From positions 1-54,409 of the forward strand of contig CANCJV010000027.1 in NCBI GenBank assembly GCA_947378425.1: a DNA stretch of 54,409 nucleotides, in the 5' to 3' direction. The notes beneath the pieces were generated by a model. The model was not told where the DNA came from. It made no database searches and saw nothing but the letters and a program-made list of their open reading frames with translations. The DNA is from Synechococcaceae cyanobacterium. Its GTDB lineage: Bacteria > Cyanobacteriota > Cyanobacteriia > PCC-6307 > Cyanobiaceae. The translations under genes were made by a program, and so were the position numbers. Shown in pieces: positions 8,644-21,468 of the stretch (its first letter is position 1; each line of letters starts with the position of its first letter).

Positions 8644-9276
8644 TCAAGGGGTCATTTTTGCCTGCACCGGTCCGACCGGTGCAGAGGCGGCGCGCTGACT
8701 ACCACCTCCGGGTGCGGGCACGGCCACAACCACCATCACCCGGGCGTTGGCATCGGCGGCCTGGAGCCGGTAGCTGGGACCTGAAGCCCCCACGATCAAC
8801 AGCCAGCGGCTGTCTTTGGCGGTACGGCGATACCAGTGAAAGGCACCCGGAGGCAGGGAGGCCAGGGCATCGGCACGGATCACGGCCCGCAGCAGGTTCC
8901 CCTCGCTGGCCTGCCCCTGCAGCTCCAGGTGCTGCAGTCCGGCGATCGTCTGCTCGACAGCCCCCTCCAACTTCTGATCCGCGGCAATCGTCCCTTCCAG
9001 GATGCGGATCTGCTGCTGTGGATCGGCGGTGACTCCCGGCACGCATTGCAGCGTGCCCTCGATGAGCTGGCAGCCCACCAGATCCTGGGCCCGCCCTGGC
9101 GCCAGGCCAGCCCCGGGCGCCAGCAGCAGGGGCGCGACAAGCAGGGGCGAGAGCAGAACCGGCGACAGCAGCGCCGCCAGGGACCGCCCCGGAATCAGGC
9201 TCCGACCGCCTGGGGCGAGAGCGCGACGAACGGCAGAGAGGGAGGCCAAAGCGGATCGCCCAGAGGATTCGACCAT
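8644..9276 (-). CDS. Exported protein of unknown function
   Basis: The 210-residue product has a long basic N-terminus followed by a hydrophobic stretch (residues about 33-58, rich in Leu/Val/Pro) and an Ala-Gln site, consistent with a Sec signal peptide or membrane anchor. The mature part has a Cys pair (VGCQLIEGTLQCVPG), a helical QQQIRILEGTIAADQKLEGA region and AFHWYRRTAKDSRWLLI. I do not recognise a family. A perfect 9-bp inverted repeat (TGCACCGGT, CCG, ACCGGTGCA at about 8661-8681) is built into its last codons. The codon pattern matches the neighbours, so it is probably a genuine lineage gene. Confidence 0.6.
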   Translation of the reverse strand: MVESSGRSALASLSAVRRALAPGGRSLIPGRSLAALLSPVLLSPLLVAPLLLAPGAGLAPGRAQDLVGCQLIEGTLQCVPGVTADPQQQIRILEGTIAADQKLEGAVEQTIAGLQHLELQGQASEGNLLRAVIRADALASLPPGAFHWYRRTAKDSRWLLIVGASGPSYRLQAADANARVMVVVAVPAPGGGSQRAASAPVGPVQAKMTP

Positions 9277-9430
9277 GATCCTGCCTGGCTGGAGGCAGAT
9301 GCTCGATCGTTCATGGGCTGCTGCCGCCGCCGCAGAGAAGCTCGTTGCGCCATCGCGTCACCCCCGATCCCCGCGCTGGACAGGGTTCGCGGCGATCGAT
9401 GCGGAGGTTGAGCGCAGAGTTGGGGCAGGA

Positions 9431-10093
9431 TCAGCCCAGGGTCCGGGACGACGGCCTGCCGATGGCCGCCAGCAGCTGGGCCACCCGATCGAGATCTTTC
9501 TCGCCGGGACTGGTCTCGACACCACTGGAGGCATCGAGGCCATCGGGACGCACATGCTCCAGCAGATCCGCCACGGTCTCGGGCCGGATTCCCCCCGCCA
9601 GCCACCAGGGCAGGGGCGGCTGGAAGTCGCTGAGCCAGTCGAGGGGCAGGCTGTGACCGGTGCCCCCCAGTTGATCGGGCATCCAGGCATCCAGGAGCAG
9701 GGCATCGACGACCTCGCTGTAGGCCTGGGACCGTTCCAGATCCTGGCGCGAGCGAATGCGAAGAGCTTTCCAGACCGTCACGCCCAGCTGGGAGCGCAGC
9801 TCCTGGCAGCGAGCGGGGCTCTCCTCGCCATGGAGCTGGAGCACCTGATGGCCTCGCCCGGCGGCGAGCTGCTCAAGCTCCCCGTCGGCCGGATCGGCCA
9901 CCACCAGAACCCCCTGGCAGCCGGGGAAGCTGGCGGTGGCTGCCGCAAACAGCTCCTGACGCCGATCCGCCGCCAGGAAGCGGGGCGAGGCGGCAACACC
10001 AATCACGCCGATCGCATCGACGCCAAGGGCTGCCATGGCGGCGGCCTGGGCGGGATGGCGCAGGCCGCAGATCTTGAGCGCAGGCTGGGGCAA
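9431..10093 (-). CDS. trpF: Phosphoribosylanthranilate isomerase
   Basis: Catalyses the Amadori rearrangement of phosphoribosylanthranilate in tryptophan synthesis. The 220-residue TIM barrel shows LKICGLR at the N-terminus (catalytic Cys), VLQLHGEE near residue 88, a DA-LLLDAW strand near 135, and WWLAGGIRPETV plus GLDASSGVETSPGEKD at the phosphate-binding end. The only start near the first beta strand is TTG at 10093, so a TTG start is inferred. The S2P metalloprotease gene is divergent with a 76-base gap. Confidence 0.95.
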   Translation of the reverse strand: MPQPALKICGLRHPAQAAAMAALGVDAIGVIGVAASPRFLAADRRQELFAAATASFPGCQGVLVVADPADGELEQLAAGRGHQVLQLHGEESPARCQELRSQLGVTVWKALRIRSRQDLERSQAYSEVVDALLLDAWMPDQLGGTGHSLPLDWLSDFQPPLPWWLAGGIRPETVADLLEHVRPDGLDASSGVETSPGEKDLDRVAQLLAAIGRPSSRTLG

Positions 10094-10169
10094 ACGACCA
10101 GGGCCGGTGGTGCCTTTCTAGGATCAGCCCTACACCGCTCCAGGTGATTCCTGGGGCCCCGTCGCACCG

Positions 10170-11588
10170 GTGCCCGTGGGAGAAGGCTGGCAACTGCTCA
10201 AAATTCGCGGTATCCCCCTGCGGATCCACCCCACCTGGTTCGTGATCCTGTTCGTGGCCACGGTGGCCTTTGAGCAGCACTACCGGCTCAGCCTGGTGGG
10301 CCAGGCGTCTCCGGGGCTGCTCTGGGCCGTCGCCCTGATCACAGCTGTGATGCTCTTTGTTTCTGTGCTGCTGCACGAACTGGGCCACTCCCTGGTGGCC
10401 CTGGCCCAGGGGGTACAGGTGCGCAGCATCACCCTGTTCCTGCTTGGTGGCGTCGCCAGCGTCGAGCGGGAGTGTTCCACCGCCCGGGGGGCGCTGCTGG
10501 TGGCCGCAGCGGGACCGGCGGTCAGCCTGGTGCTGGCGATCGGCCTGCTCTCCCTGGGGCATCCGGCTTCCCACCTCTCGCCGGTGCTCGGCGAGATGGT
10601 GAATCAACTCGGTGCCCTCAACCTGGTCTTGGCCCTGTTCAATCTGCTGCCCGGCCTGCCCCTCGATGGCGGCCTGATCGTCAAGGCATTGGTCTGGCAG
10701 ATCACCGGCAGTCAACGGCGCGGCCTGGAGGTCGCCAACGCCTGTGGACGGCTGCTGGCCTACGGGGCGATCTTCCTCGGCAGCATGCTGCTGCTGAGGG
10801 GCAGCGGACTGGCCGGGGCCTGGCTGATGCTGCTCGGCTGGTTCGGCCTGGGGGCGGCCCGCAATCAGCAGCAGGTTCTCCAGGTGCAGAAGGCCCTCAA
10901 GGACATCCAGGTCAAGGATGTGGCTCAACGCCGCTATCGGGTGCTGGAGGCCTCCACCAGCCTGCGCCAGTTGAGCCGCCTGCGCCTCGACGACGCCACC
11001 AGCATCACCGACCCTCCAGTTGACGAAGTCCCCCTGAGCCGCCAGTCCGACAAGCCGAGCCTGGGGAGCATCGGCGACAGCTTTGCCGCCAATGGGGTCC
11101 TGCCGGCGGCTGGAACCGATCTTCCCGACTGGATCCTGGTCTGTGATCGCGGCCGCTGGCGCGGGCTGATCGACGATGCGCCATTGCGGGATCTGCCCGT
11201 CCAGCGCTGGGACAGCGAACGGGTGGGCGATCATCTGCGACCTCTCAGCAGCCTGGCCTCGATCCCTGAATCGGCACCGCTGTGGCAGGCGGCCCTGGCG
11301 TTGGAGCACAGCCAGAGGCTGCTTGTCCTCAGCCCGGCCGGCCTGCCTTGCGGCACGATTGAGCGGCCTGAGCTGGGGGAAGCGGTGCTGCGGCGCCTCG
11401 GCCTGCGCCTGCCCGCTCCCCTGCTGGCCAACGCCCGGCGTCAGAGCGGCTACCCCCTCGGGCTGGCCCTGGGTCAGATCGCCAAGGGGATGGTGGGAAC
11501 CGGTGAAGTCGCGCCTGCTTCGATGAACAATGTCGGTGCCGCGGGCGGTGGCCCCGCTGCTCAGCGGCCCGGGGCCGATCAGGGCTAG
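10170..11588 (+). CDS. Site-2-protease family intramembrane zinc metalloprotease (M50)
   Basis: A 472-residue polytopic membrane protein. The first 240 residues hold about six hydrophobic segments, the zinc-binding HELGH near residue 70, and the second metal-site motif in LLPGLPLDGG near 168. The C-terminal 230 residues are soluble, starting with VKDVAQRRYRVLEASTSLRQL and containing weak CBS-like strand patterns (WILVCDRGRWRGLIDD; LLVLSPAGLPCGTI). Enzymes of this class cut membrane-bound anti-sigma factors or transcription factors; the target is unknown. It starts with GTG at 10170. The stop overlaps the convergent lipoate-ligase gene by 4 bases through a shared CTAG. Confidence 0.92.
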   Translation: MPVGEGWQLLKIRGIPLRIHPTWFVILFVATVAFEQHYRLSLVGQASPGLLWAVALITAVMLFVSVLLHELGHSLVALAQGVQVRSITLFLLGGVASVERECSTARGALLVAAAGPAVSLVLAIGLLSLGHPASHLSPVLGEMVNQLGALNLVLALFNLLPGLPLDGGLIVKALVWQITGSQRRGLEVANACGRLLAYGAIFLGSMLLLRGSGLAGAWLMLLGWFGLGAARNQQQVLQVQKALKDIQVKDVAQRRYRVLEASTSLRQLSRLRLDDATSITDPPVDEVPLSRQSDKPSLGSIGDSFAANGVLPAAGTDLPDWILVCDRGRWRGLIDDAPLRDLPVQRWDSERVGDHLRPLSSLASIPESAPLWQAALALEHSQRLLVLSPAGLPCGTIERPELGEAVLRRLGLRLPAPLLANARRQSGYPLGLALGQIAKGMVGTGEVAPASMNNVGAAGGGPAAQRPGADQG

Positions 11589-12385
11589 TTCAGGCCATCA
11601 GCCTGATCCGGCGACAGCCGATAACGCGCCTCCCTGGTGCCGATGGCCTGCCAGTCCCGTGGCCCCAGTTCGAGGCTCTGCCAAGGGATGGTGGCGCTAA
11701 AAGGCAGATGCTGCTGGGCGGAACGCCTCAACACCAGCTCCAGCTCCTGGGCGCTGATCGGCAGGGGAGGCAGCGCTGGTGGCGCCGAGCCGAACACCTG
11801 CCACCAGAGCCCCGCGGGCGGATCGATCAGGATGCTCCCGTGCTGCAACAGGTGCCCTCGGCGCCAGAGCTGGGCACTGCCGATCCGCTTGGCGCCGCAG
11901 GGGTGGATCAGATCGGCGGCCGTGCTGGTCTCAAAGCAACCGACAGCCTGGTGGCTCGCTGGAGCGCTGCCAAAGTCAAGGGGCAGTCCGATGGCGGCGA
12001 AACCCTGCCGCAACCAGTCGCAGGCCCGTTCATAGGCCTGGCGGCGACGGCTCGGCGCCGCCGGCCAGATGAGGGCATAGGTGAGTTCGGCGGCATGGAG
12101 CACGGCGCGACCTCCAGTGGGACGCCGCACCAGCTGCAACTGCCCTTCGGCCGCCAGATGGCGCCAGTGCGGCTCGATCCGATGCTGGTGGAAGCCGAGT
12201 GACAGGGTGGGCCTGGACCAGCGGTAAAAGCGCAGGACTGGTGCCGCAGCCACCCGAGGGTCCAGAGAGTGCTCCAGAAGCCAGGCGTCGATCGCCATCT
12301 GGCGGCAACCCTCGAGCTCCAGGGTGGGGATCAGGCGCAGCCCACAGGTCGTCTCCATCGGCAGCACCGGTGATCGGGCGATCAA
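11585..12385 (-). CDS. Lipoate-protein ligase A family protein
   Basis: A 266-residue BPL/LPL-fold protein. The recognisable elements are FYRWSRPTLSLGFHQ near residue 54, the RRPTGGRAVLH nucleotide/lipoyl loop near 87, and GAKRIGSAQ with the conserved lysine near 168, followed by HGSILID. It could attach lipoate or octanoate to enzyme domains; true lipoate ligase and octanoyltransferase cannot be told apart by eye. The start ATG overlaps the upstream CRR6-like stop by 4 bases (ATGA), which indicates translational coupling. Confidence 0.88.
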   Translation of the reverse strand: MIARSPVLPMETTCGLRLIPTLELEGCRQMAIDAWLLEHSLDPRVAAAPVLRFYRWSRPTLSLGFHQHRIEPHWRHLAAEGQLQLVRRPTGGRAVLHAAELTYALIWPAAPSRRRQAYERACDWLRQGFAAIGLPLDFGSAPASHQAVGCFETSTAADLIHPCGAKRIGSAQLWRRGHLLQHGSILIDPPAGLWWQVFGSAPPALPPLPISAQELELVLRRSAQQHLPFSATIPWQSLELGPRDWQAIGTREARYRLSPDQADGLN

Positions 12386-12879
12386 GGCGGCGACAGGGCC
12401 TCCCAGAACCCCGCATCGAGCTCAAAACCGAGCACGGCAGCCATCTGGCTGAGGCTGCCGCGGCAACTGAGCCCTTCGCGTCGGGCGAGATGGTCCAGCA
12501 GAAACAGCCGGTGCGTGATCCACAGCTCCAGGCTCTCGGGCGTGAACCGAATGCCTTCGGTGCGGCTGAAGCCATGGGGCAGCAGCATCGCCACATGGCG
12601 CGTGAGCTGGCCGCTGCTGCGCTCCAGCAGCAGCGGTAACCAGGGCAGCAGGGCATCGGCCCGAAGGCTCCACAGCCGCACTTCAGCGATCTCCGAGAGT
12701 TCGCGGGGATCCTCCGGCTGGCGCGGCCATTCCAATGCCAGGGAGAGGCTGCCGCTGCGCTCCAACAGCTCAGGCAGGGACCATTGCACCAGGTCCCCCA
12801 AGGGCGTGAGATCGAGCCGGCGGATCGCCTCCGCACTGATCGCAAGCGGCCCGGATGGAGTGGGGGGAGGTGAGGCCAT
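12382..12879 (-). CDS. CRR6-like protein (NDH-1 assembly factor family)
   Basis: About 165 residues from ATG 12879 (MASPPPTPSG). The body, including AEVRLWSLRADALLPWL, HVAMLLPHGFSRTEGIRFTP and ELWITHRLFLLDHL, resembles the chlororespiratory-reduction 6 (DUF1817) family found in cyanobacteria and chloroplasts. In plants CRR6 helps mature the NdhI subunit; the same role here is inference. The frame stays open to 13128 but that part is antisense to psaM, so the later ATG is chosen. Divergent from psaM with 87 bases between, which include a GCGATCGC palindrome at 12942-12949. Confidence 0.7.
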   Translation of the reverse strand: MASPPPTPSGPLAISAEAIRRLDLTPLGDLVQWSLPELLERSGSLSLALEWPRQPEDPRELSEIAEVRLWSLRADALLPWLPLLLERSSGQLTRHVAMLLPHGFSRTEGIRFTPESLELWITHRLFLLDHLARREGLSCRGSLSQMAAVLGFELDAGFWEALSPP

Positions 12880-12966
12880 CAAGAGCTGTGACAGGGCAGT
12901 GCCGCAGGCTGGACCGTAGCCCGTCGAACCCGAAGAATGGGGCGATCGCATTCCCCCCGGACGTCC

Positions 12967-13062
12967 ATGATCAACCAACTTGAAGTGCTGATCGCTCTGA
13001 TCGTGGCCGCCCACGCCGGTGTTCTGGCCGTGCGCCTCAGCTTCAGCCTGTACAAGGCCTGA
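12967..13062 (+). CDS. psaM: Photosystem I reaction centre subunit XII (PsaM)
   Basis: A 31-residue single-span membrane peptide reading MINQLEVLIALIVAAHAGVL then AVRLSFSLYKA. The hydrophobic helix followed by (A/L)xRLxxxLYK matches PsaM, which packs at the monomer interface of trimeric photosystem I. It is too short for routine gene calling. The codons and third-base GC match a real gene, and its position next to an NDH/photosystem assembly gene and near por is consistent. Another tiny photosystem or cytochrome b6f subunit is the main alternative. Confidence 0.75.
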   Translation: MINQLEVLIALIVAAHAGVLAVRLSFSLYKA

Positions 13063-13133
13063 AGCCTTTGTGGCTTTCCCTTGGCAAGCGCCAGTGGGCC
13101 TGCTACAAGCAGTCAATCCGACGCCCAACTTCG

Positions 13134-14746
<1,613 letters not shown>

Positions 14747-15356
14747 ATCCGCTTCTGGGGCCCGAGCCAGCGGCTGATCAGACCGCTCAGAGACCTGGCT
14801 CGACAGAGTGGGGACCTTGCTGGTGTCTGAGTCGGGCCTGGGCTGCCCCATGCAGCCCCGCCTCTGCCGACCAGAGAGTGAAGGGGAAGCTGAGATCCTT
14901 TGAATCACGGCGCTGGTGAAGCCCAGCGGCAGATTTCAGCTTTCATGCTGCACGTCTCGACACCTGGTCTGATGAATAGAATGTAATCAGAGGCAGGTTG
15001 CTGATCTGCATCGCTGTCACACTATCCCAGCCAAATCCTGCGACAAATGCTATTCCTGAGCTGCACAATCTGGCTCGGCCCTGCGCCAGCAGGCGAGCCT
15101 GATGGCCAGCCGGGATTCACCGGCCTGCCTGCTTCTGATCGCCACTCCGCCGGGAACAGTTCGTCAGCGGCCATGGTGTCGAAATCGCTCCCATGATGGC
15201 CGGGCTAACAGGCGTCTGGAACGTCTGATCCCTTGATCAACTCGGCAGCTCCTGGTTCCTCTGGCAATCCGTGCCTTTCTGTGCATTTTCTCTGGCAGTG
15301 CTGGCCCGACTCCGGCTGATCCTGCTAGCAAGAGTCAAGCTGTGCTGTCTGCCCCG
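14747..15356. other. 610-base region without a supported gene
   Basis: Just after por, 8-bp arms CGAGCCAG (14763-14770) and CTGGCTCG (14795-14802) can form a long-loop hairpin, a possible weak terminator. The section 14935-15060 is clearly AT-richer than its surroundings. Small open frames (for example from ATG 15101, about 45 residues) have no recognisable content. No RNA gene was recognised. The 3' part should hold the promoter of the unknown pair that follows. Confidence 0.5.
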
Positions 15357-15971
15357 ATGACCCGCTTGCTGCGCTGGGGGATTGGCCTGTTGTTGATCGC
15401 CAGCCTCCTCTTCGCCGCCTTCTTCCTGCTGCCGTTTCGCTCCTGGTTGCCGGGCGGCACCGTGGCCGATGTGGCGACGGCTGAGGTGGTCAATGGCTCC
15501 ACCTTCAATCGACTGTTTCCCAGACCCGAACCGGGCGAACAGCTGGTCTTCACCCAGGAGAAACGCGGCTTCAGCGAAGCGCGGCTCAAGCAGGGGCAGT
15601 CGATCAAGGCCTTGCTGGCCATCTCCGACACCACCACCGCCCCGGAGGCCCGCAGCAAGTTCGAGGCCAGCTCCCAGCAGCTGCAGGGATGGCCCCTGGT
15701 GGAACAGGGCAACCAGGCCAGTGCCTTGTTGGTGGCCGAGCGCTTTCAGGTGAAGGTGATCGGCCAGGGCGCAGGCCTGGACGCCGAGCAGCGGCATGAA
15801 CTGATCGGCGCCTTTGATCTCGATGGTCTGGCCGCCCTCAAGCCAGCCAGAGCCGCACGATCGCCCAAGGCCCTGGCTCCGGGGAGCCGGCAGCCCGTGA
15901 AGATCCCCGTCTCCGCTTCCCAGAAGCAGGCGGCCGAAGCCGTTCCCACCGTCCTGGAGCCCGCCGCATGA
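15357..15971 (+). CDS. Membrane-anchored protein of unknown function, first of a pair
   Basis: About 204 residues from ATG 15357 (a GTG at 15342 is also in frame). A single N-terminal hydrophobic helix (LLRWGIGLLLIASLLFAAFF) is followed by an extra-cytoplasmic domain with STFNRLFPRPEPGEQLVFTQ, EARLKQGQSIKALLAISDT and SALLVAERFQVKVIG, then a Pro/Ala-rich tail. No catalytic motif or family is recognised. The stop overlaps the next ATG (ATGA at 15968-15971), so both products are probably made together. Position between por and chlL is suggestive but not evidence of function. Confidence 0.65.
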   Translation: MTRLLRWGIGLLLIASLLFAAFFLLPFRSWLPGGTVADVATAEVVNGSTFNRLFPRPEPGEQLVFTQEKRGFSEARLKQGQSIKALLAISDTTTAPEARSKFEASSQQLQGWPLVEQGNQASALLVAERFQVKVIGQGAGLDAEQRHELIGAFDLDGLAALKPARAARSPKALAPGSRQPVKIPVSASQKQAAEAVPTVLEPAA

Positions 15972-16852
15972 GCACCGTTCTCGAACGCCTTGATCGTCTG
16001 CCACGGCGCAATCTCACCGTGCTGGCGCTGAAGGGGATCAGCACCCTGGTGCCCGGGGGCTGGCACAACACCACGAGTGCCAACGAATTGATCAGTTCGG
16101 TGCTGGGCAGCAGCGATCCTGTGCTGATCGCCCAGGTTCGAGCCCGGGCCGATGTTCTCAGCCGGGCACGCCACGAGGGCTACAGCCGGGCCATGAGCCT
16201 CTATGACGCCGTCAATCGATCGCAGAAGGCGGCCGGGGGCCTGAGGCTTCTGGCCAATGTGGGTGCCGTGCTGCCACTGGTGAAGCGGGCGGCCAACCTG
16301 ACCCCGACCAGTGAGACCCTTCAGGCCGTGGATCTCAGCCTCAAGGTGGCGGCGGAGATGCTCGCCTTCACCCAGGTGAATGGCCTGCCTGGCGACAGCT
16401 TTGCCGAGTTCGGGGCTTCCCTCGGCGAGTATGCCGGCGAAGCTCAGGTGCGCATGGCGGCGCTGATCTGTTTCGATGCCCTGCTGCCCCTGGGGGATCA
16501 GGCCCTGCAGCGGCTCGATGGCCTGCTCGGCCGGGTAGGGCAGCAGGAGCTGCGCCTCTCGCCGGCCTACGCCGGCATGGCGGCGATGATCCCTGGCCGG
16601 GGAGATGAAGCTCACCTGGGCTTTCTCAGGCGGGGAGTGGACCAGTGGCTGGGCTGGGCTGGTGGCTTCGTCGGCAATCTGGGGCTGAGCGGCCAGAAGG
16701 CGGTGCATGCCCTAGAGAGCACACTGGGCCCCTGGCAGGGGGGCATGGAACAGCTCGCCACTTTCCTCGATGCCTTCACCGACACCTACCAGCACACCGG
16801 TGTGCAGGCCATCGCCAGGAGGCTGGTGGAGCGGGCCGCCGCCGAGATCTAA
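15968..16852 (+). CDS. Helical protein of unknown function, second of a pair
   Basis: A 294-residue protein predicted by eye to be mostly alpha-helical, with no signal peptide. It has weakly amphipathic or hydrophobic stretches (GGLRLLANVGAVLPLVKRAA; WLGWAGGFVGNLGLSGQKA) that could touch the membrane. I recognise no domain. It is translationally coupled to the membrane-anchored protein upstream, which suggests the two form a complex. It ends in tandem stops TAA TAG. Confidence 0.65.
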   Translation: MSTVLERLDRLPRRNLTVLALKGISTLVPGGWHNTTSANELISSVLGSSDPVLIAQVRARADVLSRARHEGYSRAMSLYDAVNRSQKAAGGLRLLANVGAVLPLVKRAANLTPTSETLQAVDLSLKVAAEMLAFTQVNGLPGDSFAEFGASLGEYAGEAQVRMAALICFDALLPLGDQALQRLDGLLGRVGQQELRLSPAYAGMAAMIPGRGDEAHLGFLRRGVDQWLGWAGGFVGNLGLSGQKAVHALESTLGPWQGGMEQLATFLDAFTDTYQHTGVQAIARRLVERAAAEI

Positions 16853-17069
16853 TAGCGAAGCCAGGATGGTGGCTCGTGCCTCAGCCGCAGCAGCCAGCAG
16901 CAGCACAGTGATCAGGTTCGGCGCCACGGGCTGATTCTGTGGCCTCGGCTCTGTCGGTGTCGGGCTGCGACTCTGCTGGGCTGCTTCCTCCAGCCCGGCA
17001 GATTCGCAGTCGTCGTGAGTGTGGCCGGCCGCTCTGGGGCCGCCGAGCTGTTCGGCCAGCGCCGCAGGC

Positions 17070-18023
<954 letters not shown>

Positions 18024-18193
18024 TCAGCTCCAAGCCTGACCAGTCAGGGACAGGAGTGTCGGGTGGACATGCAAACCGACACATTTTCGCGAACGGCTCC
18101 AGGCAGCCACGGATTCCTGCTCACCTGAAAGGCCGCTTGTTCGAAGCCGAACCCTGGGCTTTGACTTGAGGTAAAAATACTCATGTCCTGGGC

Positions 18194-19915
18194 TCAGTGG
18201 CTGAAGTGGGCCTTGGCGTCGTAGAGGGTTTCGGCATCAATCAAGCCAATGCCCCGTTCGCGGGCAAAGCTCTCGGTGTTGCGCCGCACCTTGCTGCGCA
18301 CAAAGAAGGGAATTTTGTGTAACTCCGCTTCCCCGTCCGTACTCCAGCGGGGCTCAACCGCGCCGGCGGGCGGTGCCTCCAGGGTGGCGGTGGCCGTGGC
18401 GGCACCGGCGGTAGCTGGGGCCGCCGCCAGTACCGCCTCAGGGGCCGACGACGTGACCAGCGGCAGCGCCCCATGGCCCTGATGCACAGGGTCGGCGGCT
18501 GGGGTCATTGATGGGGCGCCATCCCCGAGGTGGCTGCGATGGCCGTCGATGAACTCGAAATCGTGGCGGAACATGCCGATCAGGTGTTCCTCCAGGCCCA
18601 TCATCAAGGGGTGCACCCAGCTGTCGAAGATCACATTCGCCCCCTCCCAGCCCATCTGCGGCGCATAGCGGGCCGGGACGTCCTGGACGTGCAGGGGGGT
18701 GCTGATCACGGCGCAGGGCACGCCGAGGCGCTTGGCGCTGTGGCGTTCCATCTGGGTGCCCAGCACCAGCTCCGGCGCTGCCTCGGCCATCGCCTTCTCC
18801 ACCGCGAGGTAGTCGTCGGTGATCAGGGCCTCCAGCCCCAGCGCCTTGGCCGCAGCCCGCACCTCGCGCGCCTGTTCACGGCTGTAGCTGCCCAGGCCGA
18901 CCACCTCAAAGCCCAGCTCCTTGCTGGCGATGCGGGCGGCGGCCACCGCATGGGTGGCATCGCCGAAGATGAACACCCGCTTGCCGGTGAGGTAAGTCGA
19001 GTCGACGGAGCGGGAGTACCAGGGAAGCCTGGAGCCCGATGGGGCCGTTGCCGGCAGGCCTGGAGCCGCCCCGCCGTTGCTGACGGCGCCATCGGCGCTT
19101 GTGATCCCCAGCAGCGTGGTGATCTCCTGCAGGAAGGCCTCCGTCGCGCCGATGCCGATCGGCACGGTGCGCACCACCGGCATGCCGAAGCTGCGCTCCA
19201 GCCAGGAGCAGACCGAATCCGCCACCTCCGGATAGAGACAGACGTTGGCATCGGCACTGGGGAGCCGCAGCAGATCGGCGGGACGGGCGCCCAGGGGCGC
19301 CACCACAGCTACATCAATGCCGTGCTCCTGAAGCAGGCCGGTGACTTCTCTGACGTCGTCGCGGCAGCGGAAGCCCAGCAAGGTGGGCCCGAGCAGATTC
19401 ACCCGCGGCCGCCGGCCCTCCTGCTGCCAGCGCTGCGGTGATGGCTTCGGCGTACCCGGCGGTGGCACCTGGGACTTCAGCAGTCCCCTCACCAGCTGGT
19501 AGAAGGTTTCGGCCGCCCCCCAGTTCTCCTTTTTCGAGTAGGCCGGCAGCTCCAGGCTCACCATCGGGATGCCGCCCAGATCCATGCCCGCCGCCAGGGC
19601 GCCGGGTTGATCCTGGATGAGTTCGGCGGTGCAGCTCTCGCCCACCAGCAGGGCCTCGGGCTGGAAGCGCTGCACCGCGTCGGCGATCGTGCGCTTGACC
19701 AGTTCGGCGGTGTCACCGCCGAGATCGCGGGCCTGGAAGGTGGTGTAGGTGACCGGCGGCCGGCGATCCCGCCGCTCGATCATCGTGAACAGCAGGTCGG
19801 CGTAGGTGTCGCCTTGTGGTGCGTGCAGCACGTAGTGCACCCCCTCCATCGAGGCGGCGATGCGCATCGCACCGACGTGGGGCGGGCCTTCGTAGGTCCA
19901 GAGCGTCAGTTCCAT
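18194..19915 (-). CDS. chlB: Light-independent protochlorophyllide reductase subunit B
   Basis: Forms the catalytic heterotetramer with ChlN. From ATG 19915 ([20 protein letters not shown]) the product is 573 residues, somewhat longer than usual. Seen are an Asp-containing [25 protein letters not shown], and a C-terminal domain ([20 protein letters not shown]). Two low-complexity insertions explain the length: a Gly/Ala/Pro segment around residues 278-302 and an Ala/Thr/Pro-rich linker around residues 480-520 before the C-terminal domain. The frame is open upstream to 20383, but that part overlaps the end of chlN and reads as its shadow. Confidence 0.97.
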   Translation of the reverse strand: MELTLWTYEGPPHVGAMRIAASMEGVHYVLHAPQGDTYADLLFTMIERRDRRPPVTYTTFQARDLGGDTAELVKRTIADAVQRFQPEALLVGESCTAELIQDQPGALAAGMDLGGIPMVSLELPAYSKKENWGAAETFYQLVRGLLKSQVPPPGTPKPSPQRWQQEGRRPRVNLLGPTLLGFRCRDDVREVTGLLQEHGIDVAVVAPLGARPADLLRLPSADANVCLYPEVADSVCSWLERSFGMPVVRTVPIGIGATEAFLQEITTLLGITSADGAVSNGGAAPGLPATAPSGSRLPWYSRSVDSTYLTGKRVFIFGDATHAVAAARIASKELGFEVVGLGSYSREQAREVRAAAKALGLEALITDDYLAVEKAMAEAAPELVLGTQMERHSAKRLGVPCAVISTPLHVQDVPARYAPQMGWEGANVIFDSWVHPLMMGLEEHLIGMFRHDFEFIDGHRSHLGDGAPSMTPAADPVHQGHGALPLVTSSAPEAVLAAAPATAGAATATATLEAPPAGAVEPRWSTDGEAELHKIPFFVRSKVRRNTESFARERGIGLIDAETLYDAKAHFSH

Positions 19916-20061
19916 GGGGTGGAGCGAGGAAACAGGGAACGGGGGAAAGCTGAAGAGGCCCGGCGTCGGAGCCAATCCAGGGGCTGTACCGGGGCTGACA
20001 GGCAGCGCAGGAGGGCGTTCGTACGGCTGCGGTGGCAGGTCTGGACCTGGCCCCGGCCGGT

Positions 20062-21378
<1,317 letters not shown>

Positions 21379-21468
21379 CTAGCGAGGCCGGAGCCGCTGC
21401 CGAAGGACTGCGTTACATCTGTTCGGGATTGCGGCCTGGAGGTCACCATTCCGGCACAGGAGACCGCT

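Noticed and set aside
8538-9032. 164-codon plus-strand frame with ATG 8538
   Set aside because: Two thirds are antisense to the exported protein, and the remaining N-terminal segment has no ribosome site or family resemblance.
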